The position numbers and the translations under genes are program-made. Below are positions 26,566 through 35,900 of a stretch of 64,000 bases of DNA, one piece after another; within the stretch, counting starts at the first letter, position 1; every line of letters begins with the position of its first letter. Source of the stretch: Oxalobacteraceae sp. CFBP 13730 (GTDB lineage Bacteria > Pseudomonadota > Gammaproteobacteria > Burkholderiales > Burkholderiaceae_D). The notes under the pieces are model-generated. The model was given only the letters and a program-made list of their open reading frames with translations. It was not told the origin of the DNA and did not search any database. The stretch spans positions 434,001 through 498,000 of the forward strand of contig JACYUQ010000003.1 of NCBI GenBank assembly GCA_014841835.1, read 5' to 3'.

Positions 26566-27202
26566 GGCGTTGCAGTAGTGAAGAACCAAGGGGCAGGAAC
26601 AGCGGCGCGTCGCGCTGCGGTCCCCGGCGTTTGAGGAAGTCGACCGTCATGCCGCCGGCAGCCGGACGCAGCGCAAGGCGCAGCGGCGCGGGCGACGCAT
26701 CTTGCGCGGCAGACAGGGGACGAAACATGAAGAACAGGGTCTCGCCACCCTGCGCTGCCAGGTGCAGGCGGCGCAGGCTGTCGCTGCGCACGTGGTTGGC
26801 CCAGAACAGCAGCGCACCGCAACTCCCGCTGCGCAAGACCTGCTCAGCAGCCCACAGCGCATCGGCGCTGCGCGTCGAGCGCAGCCACAGCAATTGGGAT
26901 GGATCGAGGCCCAACGCAGCCAGCGCCAGCGCCTGGGGTGGATGGGGTGGCTGTAGCAGCACGATGCGGCGCGCTGCGCAGGCGGCCAGCGCCGGGCGCA
27001 GCAGCCGCATTTCGCCGATGCCGGGTTGTTGCAGCAACAGGTCGACCAGGGTGCCGCCGGGCCAGCCACCGCCCGGCAACTGGCCCGACAAGGTGGCGTG
27101 CCCCGTGTCGATGCAGCGCGTATCGGCATGCGCCAGCTGAGAAGCACGCCACAGCGATGGGTGCAATGCCTCTGGCGCAGCAAAGATGGAAGAAGGAGTC
27201 AT
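26495..27202 (-). CDS. imuA: ImuA, RecA-like SOS mutasome protein
   Basis: 235 residues from the ATG at 27202. The open frame continues upstream across the LexA box, so the start must lie inside it; GGAGTC precedes the chosen ATG. The protein is a degenerate RecA/SulA-like ATPase: GGGWPGGTLVDLLLQQPGIGEMRLLRPAL takes the place of the Walker A region, followed by RIVLLQPPHPPQALALAALGLDPSQLLWL, typical of ImuA. It is needed, with ImuB, for DnaE2-dependent mutagenesis. Confidence 0.9.
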   Translation of the reverse strand: MTPSSIFAAPEALHPSLWRASQLAHADTRCIDTGHATLSGQLPGGGWPGGTLVDLLLQQPGIGEMRLLRPALAACAARRIVLLQPPHPPQALALAALGLDPSQLLWLRSTRSADALWAAEQVLRSGSCGALLFWANHVRSDSLRRLHLAAQGGETLFFMFRPLSAAQDASPAPLRLALRPAAGGMTVDFLKRRGPQRDAPLFLPLGSSLLQRHAPLDRPVFAPATARSLQPTLVQ

Positions 27203-27224
27203 GATAGTGATAACAATGCAAGTA

Positions 27225-27240
27225 CTGTATAAACGTACAG
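27225..27240. promoter_or_regulatory. LexA box of imuA-imuB
   Basis: CTGTATAAACGTACAG fits CTG-N10-CAG with strong symmetry. It lies 22 bp upstream of the imuA start and about 120 bp upstream of the divergent HepT-like gene, which it might also influence. Confidence 0.88.
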
Positions 27241-27358
27241 TACTCGTTGAAACGGGGCTTGGCAAGCGCTTTTCATTTTGTCTACCGTATCGGCACCTTG
27301 TAGATCGGCGCTTTGGCGCCATATATCTTTTTGGTGTCCAGTGATCATGGAGTTGTTA

Positions 27359-27796
27359 ATGAGCAACGCAGTGAGTACCGATCTTCTTCTGAAGAAAGCC
27401 GGCATCATCGAACGCTGCTGCAACCGCGCCCGCGAAGAATACGAACGCGACCTCACCACGTTCACCGACGACATCACACGCCAGGATGCGGCCACGCTCA
27501 ATGTGATCCGGGCCTGGGAAGCGGCGGTCGAGATGGGCGACTACGTAATCGGCTGCGCGCGTCTGGGGCCAGCCCAGGATGAGCGCGAGGTCATCACGCT
27601 GCTGGCCGAGCATGGCTGGATCGCGCCGGTCGTGGCCGAAAACCTCAAACGCACCGGCGAATTCTGCCGCGCCGAATGGGATTACCAGGCCGCGCCCCTG
27701 CCCGCCCTCGTCACCATCATCAAGCGCGGCCTTGGCGATTTCACCGATTACGCAGCAGCGCTGACGAGCGGCGCGCGCGCTGTCGGCCAACCCTGA
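27359..27796 (+). CDS. DUF86/HepT-like protein without a recognisable partner
   Basis: 145 residues from the ATG at 27359, preceded by GGAG. The helical layout KKAGIIERCCNRAREEYERDLTTFTDDITRQDAATLNVIRAWEAAVEMGDYVI then AEHGWIAPVVAENLKRTGEF matches HepT toxins, which pair with MNT nucleotidyltransferase antitoxins. In active HepT the segment FRNxAVHDYQ supplies the catalytic Arg and His; here it reads FCRAEWDYQ, so the His is replaced by Trp. No MNT gene is next to it. It is therefore probably a non-toxic relative or a decayed, still open frame. Confidence 0.75.
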   Translation: MSNAVSTDLLLKKAGIIERCCNRAREEYERDLTTFTDDITRQDAATLNVIRAWEAAVEMGDYVIGCARLGPAQDEREVITLLAEHGWIAPVVAENLKRTGEFCRAEWDYQAAPLPALVTIIKRGLGDFTDYAAALTSGARAVGQP

Positions 27797-27917
27797 CCAT
27801 GTCTTGTCAGTGCGCCAACGGTGCGCCTGCTGGTATCATGCGCCTCTTTTGGGAGCGGCATTCTCTGGCGCCGGATGCGCCGGGTCGCCGCTTTCGCACT
27901 GACCAATCAAAACAACC

Positions 27918-28508
27918 ATGACCCAACAGACCAATTTGCCCGGCTTCTTCAGCCGCTTGTCGATCGCCTTCGGCGCCTTGTTCAAATCGCTCGGCGACGC
28001 CGAATTCGCCGCGCGCGTGCGCGATGACGGCGTCGGCCCGACTGCCGCTCCGGCACCAGTGCCAGCCCCGGCACCGACACCTGCACCTGTCGTGAAACCA
28101 GCGCCAGCACCGACGCCCCTGCGCGCGCCGACGCCGGATTCGGCCCTGCAGCTGCTAAGCCTCTTCCAGCGCGAAGCGCGCCTGATCGACTTCGCCCACG
28201 AAAACCTCACCAGCTATTCGGATGCCGACATCGGCGCCGCCGCACGCGTCGTGCACGAAGGCTGCGCGCGCGTGCTGCGCGAGCACTTCACGATCGAACC
28301 GGTGCGCAGCGAGGCCGAAGGCGCCCGCATTACGCTGAACGAAGGTTTTGACGCCGCCAGCGTGCGCCTGACCGGCAACGTGGTCGGCACGGCGCCGTTC
28401 AATGGCACCCTGAGCCATCGCGGCTGGCGCGCTGCCAGCGTCACGCTGCCGCAACTGGCCGAGCGCCACGATGCGCGCGTGCTGGCCCCGGCGGAGGTGG
28501 AACTGTGA
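27918..28508 (+). CDS. DUF2760-type protein heading an Hsp70 operon
   Basis: 196 residues. The N-terminal 35 residues contain a short hydrophobic helix (FFSRLSIAFGALFKSLGD), then a Pro/Ala-rich linker (about 45-72) and a C-terminal globular domain of about 120 residues (LLSLFQREARLIDFAHENLTSYSDADIGAAARVVHEGCARVL ... GWRAASVTLPQLAERHDARVLAPAEVEL), which I recall as DUF2760. It overlaps the next gene (GTGA). The constant linkage to two atypical Hsp70 genes suggests a co-chaperone or client-adaptor role, unproven. Confidence 0.8.
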   Translation: MTQQTNLPGFFSRLSIAFGALFKSLGDAEFAARVRDDGVGPTAAPAPVPAPAPTPAPVVKPAPAPTPLRAPTPDSALQLLSLFQREARLIDFAHENLTSYSDADIGAAARVVHEGCARVLREHFTIEPVRSEAEGARITLNEGFDAASVRLTGNVVGTAPFNGTLSHRGWRAASVTLPQLAERHDARVLAPAEVEL

Positions 28509-30406
28509 ACGACATCGTGAACGACCCATCGAACGAATCGTTGAACGGTGCGGCCGAGCCGCGCTACGCCATCGGCATCGACCTGGGCACCACCCACAGC
28601 GCGCTGTCGTATGTCGACCTGCAGGCCAGCGATGGCGAACAGGCCGTCGACGCCGTGCTGCCGATCCCGCAACTGACTGCGCCCGGCACGATCGAGGCGC
28701 TGCCGCTGCTGCCGTCGTTCCTGTACCTGCCGCATCCGGACGAACTGCCGGCCGGCGAACGCGCGCTGCCGTGGAGCGACACCGAAGCGACGACCATGTC
28801 GGCGATCGCCGGCGAGATGGCGCGCAACCGCGGCGCGACCACGCCGATCCGCCTGGTCTCGTCGGCCAAGAGCTGGCTGTGCCACCCGGGCGTGGACCGC
28901 CGCGCCGCGATCCTGCCAACGGACGCGCCGGACGAAGTCACCCGTGTGTCGCCACTGGATGCATCGACCCACTACCTGCGCCACCTGCGCCAGGCCTGGA
29001 ACGCTGCGCACCCCGAGGCACCGTTCGACCAGCAGTCGGTCACCGTCACCATCCCCGCCTCGTTCGATCCGGGCGCGCGCGAACTGACGCTGGACGCCGC
29101 GCGCCTGGCCGGCTTCACGCCGACCCTGCTCGAAGAGCCGCAAGCGGCGCTGTACAGCTGGATCCAGGGCAGCGGCGGCCGCTGGCGCAAGCAGGTCGCA
29201 CCGGGCGACATCATCCTGGTGGTCGACGTCGGCGGCGGCACCAGCGACTTTTCGCTGATCGCGATCCTCGAACGCGATGGCAAGCTCGAACCGCACCGCG
29301 TCGCCGTGGGCGACCATATCCTGCTGGGCGGCGACAATATGGACCTGGCGCTGGCCCACTTCGTGGCCCGCAAACTTTCGGCCAACGGCACGCAGCTCGA
29401 CGCCTGGCAGATGCGCGCGCTGACCTACGGCTGCCGCAGCGCCAAGGAAGCGCTGCTGGCCGACGCCAACGCGACGACGCACCCGATCGTGGTCCCAAGC
29501 CGCGGCTCGAAACTCATCGGCGGCTCGATCCGCACCGAACTCACACGCGACGAAGTCACCGCCTTCATCACCGACGGCTTCTTCCCGCGCGTGGAAGCCT
29601 CGGCGCGGCCAACCGTGCGCGCCCGCGCCGGCCTGACCCAGCTTGGCCTGCCGTATGCGCAGGACGCCGCGATCACGCGCCACCTGGCCGCATTCCTCGC
29701 GCGCCAGGCCGGCGCCACTGCCGAACTCGAAGGTTTCACTGGCCGCGTGACGGCCGACCACACCTTCCTGCATCCGAGCGCGGTGCTGTTCAACGGCGGC
29801 GTGTTCAAGTCGGGCATCCTGGCCCAGCGCGTGATGGACACCATCAACGACTGGCTGTACATGGAAGGCGCCGAACCGGCCCGCATGCTCGAAGGCGCCG
29901 ACCTCGATCTGGCGGTCGCGCGCGGCGCGGCCTACTTCAGCTACGCGCGACGTGGCGGCGGCGTGCGCATTCGCGGCGGCACGGCGCGCTCGTACTACGT
30001 TGGCGTGGAGTCGTCGATGCCGGCCATCCCGGGCATGGAACCACCACTCGAAGCCCTGTGCGTGGCGCCGTTCGGCATGGAAGAAGGCAGCGAACTCGAA
30101 CTGCCGGGCCAGGAATTCGGCCTGGTGATCGGCGAGCCGGTCACGTTCCGCTTCTTCGGCTCCACCACACGCCGCCAGGACCGCATCGGCGACGTGCTCG
30201 AATTCTGGGGCCCGGACGAGCTGCACGAAATGAACGAGATCCAGGCCACGCTGCCGGCCGATGGCCGCGCAGCAGGTGATGTTGTGCAGGTAAAACTGCA
30301 TGCGCTGGCGCTTGATACCGGCACGCTCGAACTGCTGGCAGTGGCGCGTGACGGCCAGCGCTGGAAGATCGAGTTCGACGTGCGTACGGCGGCCGGGGTC
30401 CAGTGA
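28505..30406 (+). CDS. Hsp70-family protein (first of pair)
   Basis: 633 residues starting at a GTG that overlaps the previous stop, with GGAGG upstream. The actin-like ATPase domain has phosphate-1 GIDLGTTHSA (about residue 23), phosphate-2 VDVGGGTSDFSL and the adenosine motif LFNGGVFKSG. The C-terminal part after about residue 470 is a shortened beta substrate-binding-like domain without the helical lid and EEVD-type tail of DnaK. It is therefore a specialised chaperone rather than the housekeeping DnaK. Co-transcribed with DUF2760 and the second Hsp70; no dnaJ or grpE nearby. Confidence 0.92.
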   Translation: MNDIVNDPSNESLNGAAEPRYAIGIDLGTTHSALSYVDLQASDGEQAVDAVLPIPQLTAPGTIEALPLLPSFLYLPHPDELPAGERALPWSDTEATTMSAIAGEMARNRGATTPIRLVSSAKSWLCHPGVDRRAAILPTDAPDEVTRVSPLDASTHYLRHLRQAWNAAHPEAPFDQQSVTVTIPASFDPGARELTLDAARLAGFTPTLLEEPQAALYSWIQGSGGRWRKQVAPGDIILVVDVGGGTSDFSLIAILERDGKLEPHRVAVGDHILLGGDNMDLALAHFVARKLSANGTQLDAWQMRALTYGCRSAKEALLADANATTHPIVVPSRGSKLIGGSIRTELTRDEVTAFITDGFFPRVEASARPTVRARAGLTQLGLPYAQDAAITRHLAAFLARQAGATAELEGFTGRVTADHTFLHPSAVLFNGGVFKSGILAQRVMDTINDWLYMEGAEPARMLEGADLDLAVARGAAYFSYARRGGGVRIRGGTARSYYVGVESSMPAIPGMEPPLEALCVAPFGMEEGSELELPGQEFGLVIGEPVTFRFFGSTTRRQDRIGDVLEFWGPDELHEMNEIQATLPADGRAAGDVVQVKLHALALDTGTLELLAVARDGQRWKIEFDVRTAAGVQ

Positions 30407-33225
30407 CCTGGCTCGTCGGCATCGATCTTGGCACCACGAATACGGTGCTGGCCTACGGCCGCAATGGCCCGGGCGGCATCGAGCTATTCCAGATCGATCA
30501 GTTGGTAGCGCCCGGCGAAGTGGCCGGCGCACCGCTGCTGCCGTCGATGCGTTACCACCCGGGGCCGGACGAACTGGCGCCCGGCGCCCTGCAGTTACCT
30601 TGGCAGCAGCCGGATGTCGCCGGCGTCGAGCGCGTCGCGCTGGGGCGCCTGGCGCGCGTGCTCGGTGCGGCCACGCCGGGCCGGCTCGTCACGAGCGCCA
30701 AGAGCTGGCTGTCGCACGACGGCGTCGACCGCATGGCGCCGATCCTGCCGTGGGGTGTCGACAGCGACGTGCCCAAGGTCTCGCCGGTGGCCGCCAGCGC
30801 CAGCTATCTCGCGCACCTGCGCGCCGCATGGAATGCGCGCTTTCCAAAACAACCCCTCGAACGCCAGCAGATCGTGCTCACGGTGCCAGCGTCGTTCGAC
30901 GAAGGCGCCCGCGCGCTGACGCTCGAAGCGGCCAGGGTGGCCGGCCTGCCGCAGGTGGCGCTGCTGGAAGAACCGCAAGCCGCGCTATACGACTGGCTGT
31001 ACCGCCATCGCGCCAGCCTGGCCGACGATCTGGGCGATGCGCGGCTGGTGCTGGTGGCCGACGTCGGCGGCGGCACCACCGACTTCAGCCTGGTCAAGGT
31101 GGACACCAAGGATGGCGAGCCGCACCTGACGCGCATCGGCGTGGGCAACCACCTGATCCTGGGTGGCGACAATATGGACCTGGCGCTGGCGCAACTGATC
31201 GAAGCGCGCATGGCCGGCGCAGACAATGACAATGCACGCACGCGCCTGTCGGCCGCGCGCCTGGCACAACTCACGGAACGCTGCCGCGCCGCCAAGGAAC
31301 AACTGCTGGCCAACGATGCACCTGAATCCGTCGCGGTGACGCTGCTCGGCGCCGGCAGCCGCCTGATTGGCTCGGCCCGCAAGGCCGACCTGCTGCGCAG
31401 CGACATCGAGCGCATCGTGCTCGATGGCTTCCTGCCGCTGAACGCCGCGCAGGACGAACCGGTGCGTGCGCGCGCCGGCATCGTCGAATTCGGCCTGCCG
31501 TATGCAAGCGACCCGGCCATCACGCGGCATCTGGCGAGCTTTTTACGCCAGCATGCGGCGGCATCGCGCGAGGCGCTCGGCCTGGAAGGTGGCGCGATCC
31601 CGATTCCGGATACCGTGCTGCTCAACGGCGGCGTGTTCAGGGGCGCCGCACTGGCCCGGCGCCTGGTCGACACGCTGAGCGGCTGGCGTGGCGCCCCAAT
31701 ACGCGTGCTGCACAACGAGAATCCCGATATCGCCGTCGCCCGTGGCGGCGTCGCCTACGCGCTGGCGCGCCAGGGCCTGGCGCCAGCGATCGACAGTGGC
31801 GCGGCCCGCAACTACTACCTGCTCCTGGACGGCGAAGCGCGCGCCGGCCTGCTGCGCGCCGTCTGCCTGCTGCCACGCGGCACGCCGGCCGCCACGGACG
31901 TCACGCTCGCAAACCGCAGCTTCGCGCTGCGCGTCGGCCGGCCGGTGCGCTTTCACCTGGTCTCGACAATTGCCGATGCCGGCGCCGCGCCGCAGGCCGG
32001 TGACCTGGTCGATCTCGACCTGGCCGACGTGGTGCGCCTGCCGCCGATTGCGACAGTACTGCGCGCCTCAAAGTCCACCACCACGACCGAGATTCCCGTG
32101 CACCTGGTGACGACGCTGAGCGAAACCGGTTCGCTCGAAGTGCATTGCGTCGCCGAAGACGGCGGCGGGCGCTGGCAGCTGGCGTTCCAGTTGCGTGGCA
32201 ATAGCGATGATGACGGCGATATCGACGCACCAGCTGAGGCGCTGCCCGCAAACCTGGACGCGGCGATCGACAAGATCGAGCGCGTGTTCGGCGCCCGTTC
32301 GAAACAGGTCGAGCCGAAAGAAGTCAAGCAACTGCGCGCTGGCCTCGAACACCTGCTCGGCCCACGCGAAAGCTGGACCACGCCGCTGCTGCGCCGCCTG
32401 TTCGACGCCCTGATGGCGCGCGCAAAGGGCCGGCGCCGCTCGGTCGAACACGAGCGCGCGTGGCTGAACCTGGCCGGCTACAGCCTGCGCCCCGGCTTTG
32501 GCCACCCGCTCGACGAATGGCGCATGGAGGGGCTGTGGGCCCTGTTCGAGGCGGGCGTGCAGCACCACAAGGACAGCCAGGTGCGCGCCGAATGGTGGAC
32601 ACTGTGGCGCCGCGTGGCTGGCGGTCTGTCGCTCGATGCGCAACTGCGTGTGCTGGACGATTTCGCCTTCAACCTGCAGGCCGATGCCGCCGAGCGTGGC
32701 CGGCGCCCCGTCACCCTCGTCGACGGCAGCGAAGAAGACCTGCTGCGCGTGGGCGCGTCGCTCGAACGCATCCCGTCGGCCTACAAGGCCGAGATCGGGG
32801 AATGGCTGTTCAAGCAGATCGCCGACATCCCCGCCGGCGGCAAGCTCGATGCCCGCGCCAGCGCGCGCTACGGCCGCTATCTGTGGGCGCTGGGCCGCGT
32901 GGGCGCGCGCCAGTCGTTCCAGTCGAGCGCACACGAAGTGGCGCCGCCCGACGTGGCCGAAGGCTGGCTGCGCCAGCTCCTGCTGCTCGACTGGCGCAAG
33001 GTGGAGCCGGCCGGCTTTGCCGCCGCCCATATCGCGCGTATGACGGGCGACCGCTCGCGCGACATCGATGACGCGGTGCGCGGCGACGTGCTGCGCCGCC
33101 TGGCGGCCAGCGGCGCGCCAGCGGCGTGGACGGCGATGGTGCGCGAGGTCGTGGAACTGGATCAGGCCAGCGAAGCGCGCATGCTGGGCGATGCGCTGCC
33201 GCCGGGGCTCAAGCTGCTGCGTTAG
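30403..33225 (+). CDS. Large Hsp70-family protein with extra C-terminal domain
   Basis: 940 residues, starting at a GTG within a GTGA overlap. ATPase motifs are intact: GIDLGTTNTV at residues 6-15, ADVGGGTTDFSL and LLNGGVFRGA. Beyond about residue 590 it has an extra helical domain of about 340 residues (IDKIERVFGARSKQVEPKEVKQLRAGLEHLLGPRESWTTPLLRRLFDAL ... YSLRPGFGHPLDEWRMEGLW), which I recall as DUF3731, usually found attached to bacterial Hsp70s. A client-binding or regulatory function is likely but unknown. Last gene of the operon; convergent with a methyltransferase gene. Confidence 0.92.
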   Translation: MTWLVGIDLGTTNTVLAYGRNGPGGIELFQIDQLVAPGEVAGAPLLPSMRYHPGPDELAPGALQLPWQQPDVAGVERVALGRLARVLGAATPGRLVTSAKSWLSHDGVDRMAPILPWGVDSDVPKVSPVAASASYLAHLRAAWNARFPKQPLERQQIVLTVPASFDEGARALTLEAARVAGLPQVALLEEPQAALYDWLYRHRASLADDLGDARLVLVADVGGGTTDFSLVKVDTKDGEPHLTRIGVGNHLILGGDNMDLALAQLIEARMAGADNDNARTRLSAARLAQLTERCRAAKEQLLANDAPESVAVTLLGAGSRLIGSARKADLLRSDIERIVLDGFLPLNAAQDEPVRARAGIVEFGLPYASDPAITRHLASFLRQHAAASREALGLEGGAIPIPDTVLLNGGVFRGAALARRLVDTLSGWRGAPIRVLHNENPDIAVARGGVAYALARQGLAPAIDSGAARNYYLLLDGEARAGLLRAVCLLPRGTPAATDVTLANRSFALRVGRPVRFHLVSTIADAGAAPQAGDLVDLDLADVVRLPPIATVLRASKSTTTTEIPVHLVTTLSETGSLEVHCVAEDGGGRWQLAFQLRGNSDDDGDIDAPAEALPANLDAAIDKIERVFGARSKQVEPKEVKQLRAGLEHLLGPRESWTTPLLRRLFDALMARAKGRRRSVEHERAWLNLAGYSLRPGFGHPLDEWRMEGLWALFEAGVQHHKDSQVRAEWWTLWRRVAGGLSLDAQLRVLDDFAFNLQADAAERGRRPVTLVDGSEEDLLRVGASLERIPSAYKAEIGEWLFKQIADIPAGGKLDARASARYGRYLWALGRVGARQSFQSSAHEVAPPDVAEGWLRQLLLLDWRKVEPAGFAAAHIARMTGDRSRDIDDAVRGDVLRRLAASGAPAAWTAMVREVVELDQASEARMLGDALPPGLKLLR

Positions 33226-33244
33226 AACGGCATCAAGCCACGCA

Positions 33245-33916
33245 TCACGCTTCCAGCTGGCCGATCAGGATCAGCGAGACCGGCTTGCCGGTGCGCGGAT
33301 GCAGCGGCTCGCGCATGGCGGTGACCCGCAGCCCGTTTGCCGCGAACAGCGCGACCCAGCTCGCGACTGTGCGGAAGTACCACGGCGGCGCATCGGCGAA
33401 GTCGCTGGAAAAGCCCGCCCAGCTGCCGGCGCGCCAGCCGTCGACATACGGCGCATCGCCGCACGCCATGAGCGGATGCACGGTCTGCACGACCAGCGAG
33501 CCGCCCTCGCGCAGATAGGTCGGCGCCGCGCGCAGCAGGCCATCGACCGCCTCGTTGCCGATCAACGAGAAATTGCAGACCGCAACATCGACCGCCAGCG
33601 CCAGCCGGCCCTGCGCGATCTGCTCGAACGACAGCACGCAAAAGTCGCCGCCGCCAGCGGCATTGGCTTTCTCGACCAGCGCGGCAATCGCATCGACACC
33701 GACCATCGCCACGCCAGGCAGCGCGCGCACCAGCCAGCCTTCGCCGCAACCGAGATCGATGCCGGTGGCCGGATCAAGGCTGCGCACTGCATCGACGATG
33801 GCGGCATTGGTGACCAGCGTGCGGGTTTCAATTTCACCGCCGCGCACGGCGGTGGTCCAGGGGTCGACGTTGCGCGACCAGGCGTCGAGAACGGCGGCAT
33901 CGGTAAGACCGGGCAT
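33245..33916 (-). CDS. SAM-dependent class I methyltransferase
   Basis: 223 residues from the ATG at 33916, preceded by AGGAGA at seven bases. Motif I is GIDLGCGEGWLVRALPG (about residues 54-70), followed by GVDAIAALVEKA and the DVAVCNFSLIGNE motif II region, then a C-terminal sheet (PPWYFRTVASWVALFAANGLRVTAMREP). It would transfer a methyl group from S-adenosylmethionine to an unknown small molecule. Single gene, tail-to-tail with the Hsp70 operon (19 bp between stops). Confidence 0.88.
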   Translation of the reverse strand: MPGLTDAAVLDAWSRNVDPWTTAVRGGEIETRTLVTNAAIVDAVRSLDPATGIDLGCGEGWLVRALPGVAMVGVDAIAALVEKANAAGGGDFCVLSFEQIAQGRLALAVDVAVCNFSLIGNEAVDGLLRAAPTYLREGGSLVVQTVHPLMACGDAPYVDGWRAGSWAGFSSDFADAPPWYFRTVASWVALFAANGLRVTAMREPLHPRTGKPVSLILIGQLEA

Positions 33917-34038
33917 GGGCTTCTCCTGTAATGACGGCATTATGCCGCAGGCAGTAACGGCACACCCGCGAACGACAACCATCCACAGGATCGGATAGAC
34001 TGGCGCCGACTCCGCCAACGCACCCGCCCTGCCCGCCC

Positions 34039-34695
34039 ATGAAACCATCGCAACACCTGCCGCTCCTGCTCGTCGCCGTCCTTGCCGCCGTCATCACCTT
34101 CGCCCTCATCAAGCGCCCGGTCGACGAAGCGCCCGCACCGCCGCCGCTGGTGTCGCTCGAGAAGATGGGCCACTTGGTGTCGCTCAAGATGAACTATTCG
34201 GACGTGATCGAATTCACGCAGCCGAATGCGGTGGACATCCCGTGGTCGCAGTGGGAAGTACGGCTTGGCAGCACCCGCGTGCTGCTGGTCGCGCGCGGCG
34301 ACTGCACGCTGGCCACCGACCTGCGCCAGGCACGCTACGAAGACATCGACAACACGGCGCGCACGCTGACGGTCGTGCTGCCGGCGCCCTCGCCGCTGCA
34401 GGCGCGCATCAACCACGAACCGCGCGACAAGGGCGGCTCGTACTTCTATGCGATCACCGACCAGGGCTTGCAGGCGTTCATTCCATCGGCGCAAACGCGC
34501 ACTACGGCCATGAACAACGTACTGGCCACGGCGCAGAAAGCGGTGCAGGCCGCGTGCAGCCAGCCAACGATACTGAATACCGCGAGGGACAACGCTGCCA
34601 CCGTGATGCAGGCAACGCTGCTGGCCACCGGCTGGACGCCGACCGTGGTGTGGGAGGCCAGCGCTGGCCAATCCAAGGCTGTCACCACACCGTAA
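34039..34695 (+). CDS. DUF4230-like membrane-anchored protein
   Basis: 218 residues. A single N-terminal transmembrane helix (about 7-24) anchors a periplasmic domain with HLVSLKMNYSDVIEFT, VLLVARGDCTLATDL and the C-terminal FIPSAQTRTTAMNNVLATAQKAVQAACSQPTILNTARDNAATVMQATLLATGWTPTVVW, which I place in DUF4230. No Cys lipobox. Function unknown. It is divergent from the methyltransferase gene, with 122 bp between starts, and followed by a binding-protein gene with its own promoter region. Confidence 0.8.
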   Translation: MKPSQHLPLLLVAVLAAVITFALIKRPVDEAPAPPPLVSLEKMGHLVSLKMNYSDVIEFTQPNAVDIPWSQWEVRLGSTRVLLVARGDCTLATDLRQARYEDIDNTARTLTVVLPAPSPLQARINHEPRDKGGSYFYAITDQGLQAFIPSAQTRTTAMNNVLATAQKAVQAACSQPTILNTARDNAATVMQATLLATGWTPTVVWEASAGQSKAVTTP

Positions 34696-34824
34696 TCTGT
34701 TGTAAAAAATTCCCACATAGAAACAAAAGATTACACCTGTGATGACGCAACCGGCCTGACCCTTCGTGTAGAATCTCCTCAGCAGGTTATCGAAATAAAT
34801 CAACTATATAGAGGTGACAACACC

Positions 34825-35802
34825 ATGCGCGTCTTCCCATCCAGCGGAAAAACCCTTGTTTTTGCTCTCGCGGCAACCGTTCTTTCCACCAGCGTCTTCG
34901 CCCAAACCTGGCCAAGCGACACCGTGACCGTCGTCGTCCCATGGCCGGCAGGCGGCCCGTCGGACATCGCGGCGCGCCCGCTGGCCAAAGGCTTGACGAC
35001 TGCGCTGGGCAAGTCGTTCGTCATCGATAACCGCGGCGGCGGCGGTGGCAATATCGGTTCGGCAGCGGTCACCCGCGCCAAGCCGGATGGCCAGACCATG
35101 CTGATCACCTCGAGCGCACCAATCGTGATCAACCCAAGCCTGTACAAGAAAATGGCGTTCAACCCGGCAACCGACCTGATCCCGGTCACCAACCTGCTGC
35201 GCGCGCCGCTGGTGCTGGTTGCCCACCCATCGGTCCCGGCCAAGAACGTCAAGGAACTGCTGGCACTGATCAAGTCGAAGAACGGCCAGTTCTCGTACGC
35301 ATCGGCCGGCAACGGTACCCCGCAACACCTGACCGGTGAAATCTTCCGCGGCGTGACCAAGCTCGACATGGTCCACGTCCCGTACAAGGGTTCGGCGCCG
35401 GCGATTTCCGACCTGCTGGGCGGCCACATCCCGATCATGTTCGACAGCACCATCGCGATCATGCCGCACATCAAGAGCGGCAAGGTCAAGCCAATCGCCA
35501 TTTCGGGAAACAAGCGTTCGCCGCTGCTGCCGGACGTACCAACCTTCGCCGAAGCCGGCCTGCCGATCGAATCGTATGCGTGGTACGGCATGTTCGTGCC
35601 AGCCAAGACGCCGAAGGCCGTGGTCGACAAGATCAACGCCGAAACGCAGAAGGTCATGAAGTCGCCTGACTTCCAGCGCGTGCTGGCCGATACCGGCACC
35701 GAGTACGTGGGCGATACGCCTGAGAACTTCGCCAAGTTCGTCCAGGCTGAAACCACCAAATGGTCGAAAGTCGTGAAAGACAGCGGCGCGACCGTGGACT
35801 GA
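34825..35802 (+). CDS. Bug-family (TctC-like) periplasmic solute-binding protein
   Basis: 325 residues with SD GAGGTGA eight bases before the ATG. A signal peptide ends at SVFAQ. The mature protein has VVPWPAGGPSDIAARPLAKGL, NRGGGGGNIGSAAVTRAKPDGQTML, HVPYKGSAPAISDLLGGHIPIMF and the PTFAEAGLP motif of Bug proteins, which bind carboxylates, amino acids or other organic acids for tripartite tricarboxylate transport or sensing. As is common for the hugely expanded Bug family of betaproteobacteria, no tctA/tctB genes are nearby. A strong terminator follows. Confidence 0.94.
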   Translation: MRVFPSSGKTLVFALAATVLSTSVFAQTWPSDTVTVVVPWPAGGPSDIAARPLAKGLTTALGKSFVIDNRGGGGGNIGSAAVTRAKPDGQTMLITSSAPIVINPSLYKKMAFNPATDLIPVTNLLRAPLVLVAHPSVPAKNVKELLALIKSKNGQFSYASAGNGTPQHLTGEIFRGVTKLDMVHVPYKGSAPAISDLLGGHIPIMFDSTIAIMPHIKSGKVKPIAISGNKRSPLLPDVPTFAEAGLPIESYAWYGMFVPAKTPKAVVDKINAETQKVMKSPDFQRVLADTGTEYVGDTPENFAKFVQAETTKWSKVVKDSGATVD

Positions 35803-35828
35803 TTGTCAGCGATTGGGTAGTGCCCTGA

Positions 35829-35867
35829 AACGGGTGACGCGGCTTTGCCGGGTCACCCGTTTTTTTG
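35829..35867 (+). terminator. Intrinsic terminator behind the Bug-family gene
   Basis: AACGGGTGAC and GTCACCCGTT pair around an inner GCGG/GCCG-type stem, followed by seven T. It also marks the left edge of the AT-richer T4SS island. Confidence 0.9.
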
Positions 35868-35900
35868 TGTCAGATATAGCGCTTGACGACGACATCGGCG

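Noticed and set aside
28214..30532. 772-codon minus-strand frame opposite the first Hsp70
   Set aside because: Overlaps a gene with intact Hsp70 motifs; product is His/Arg/Gln-rich nonsense.
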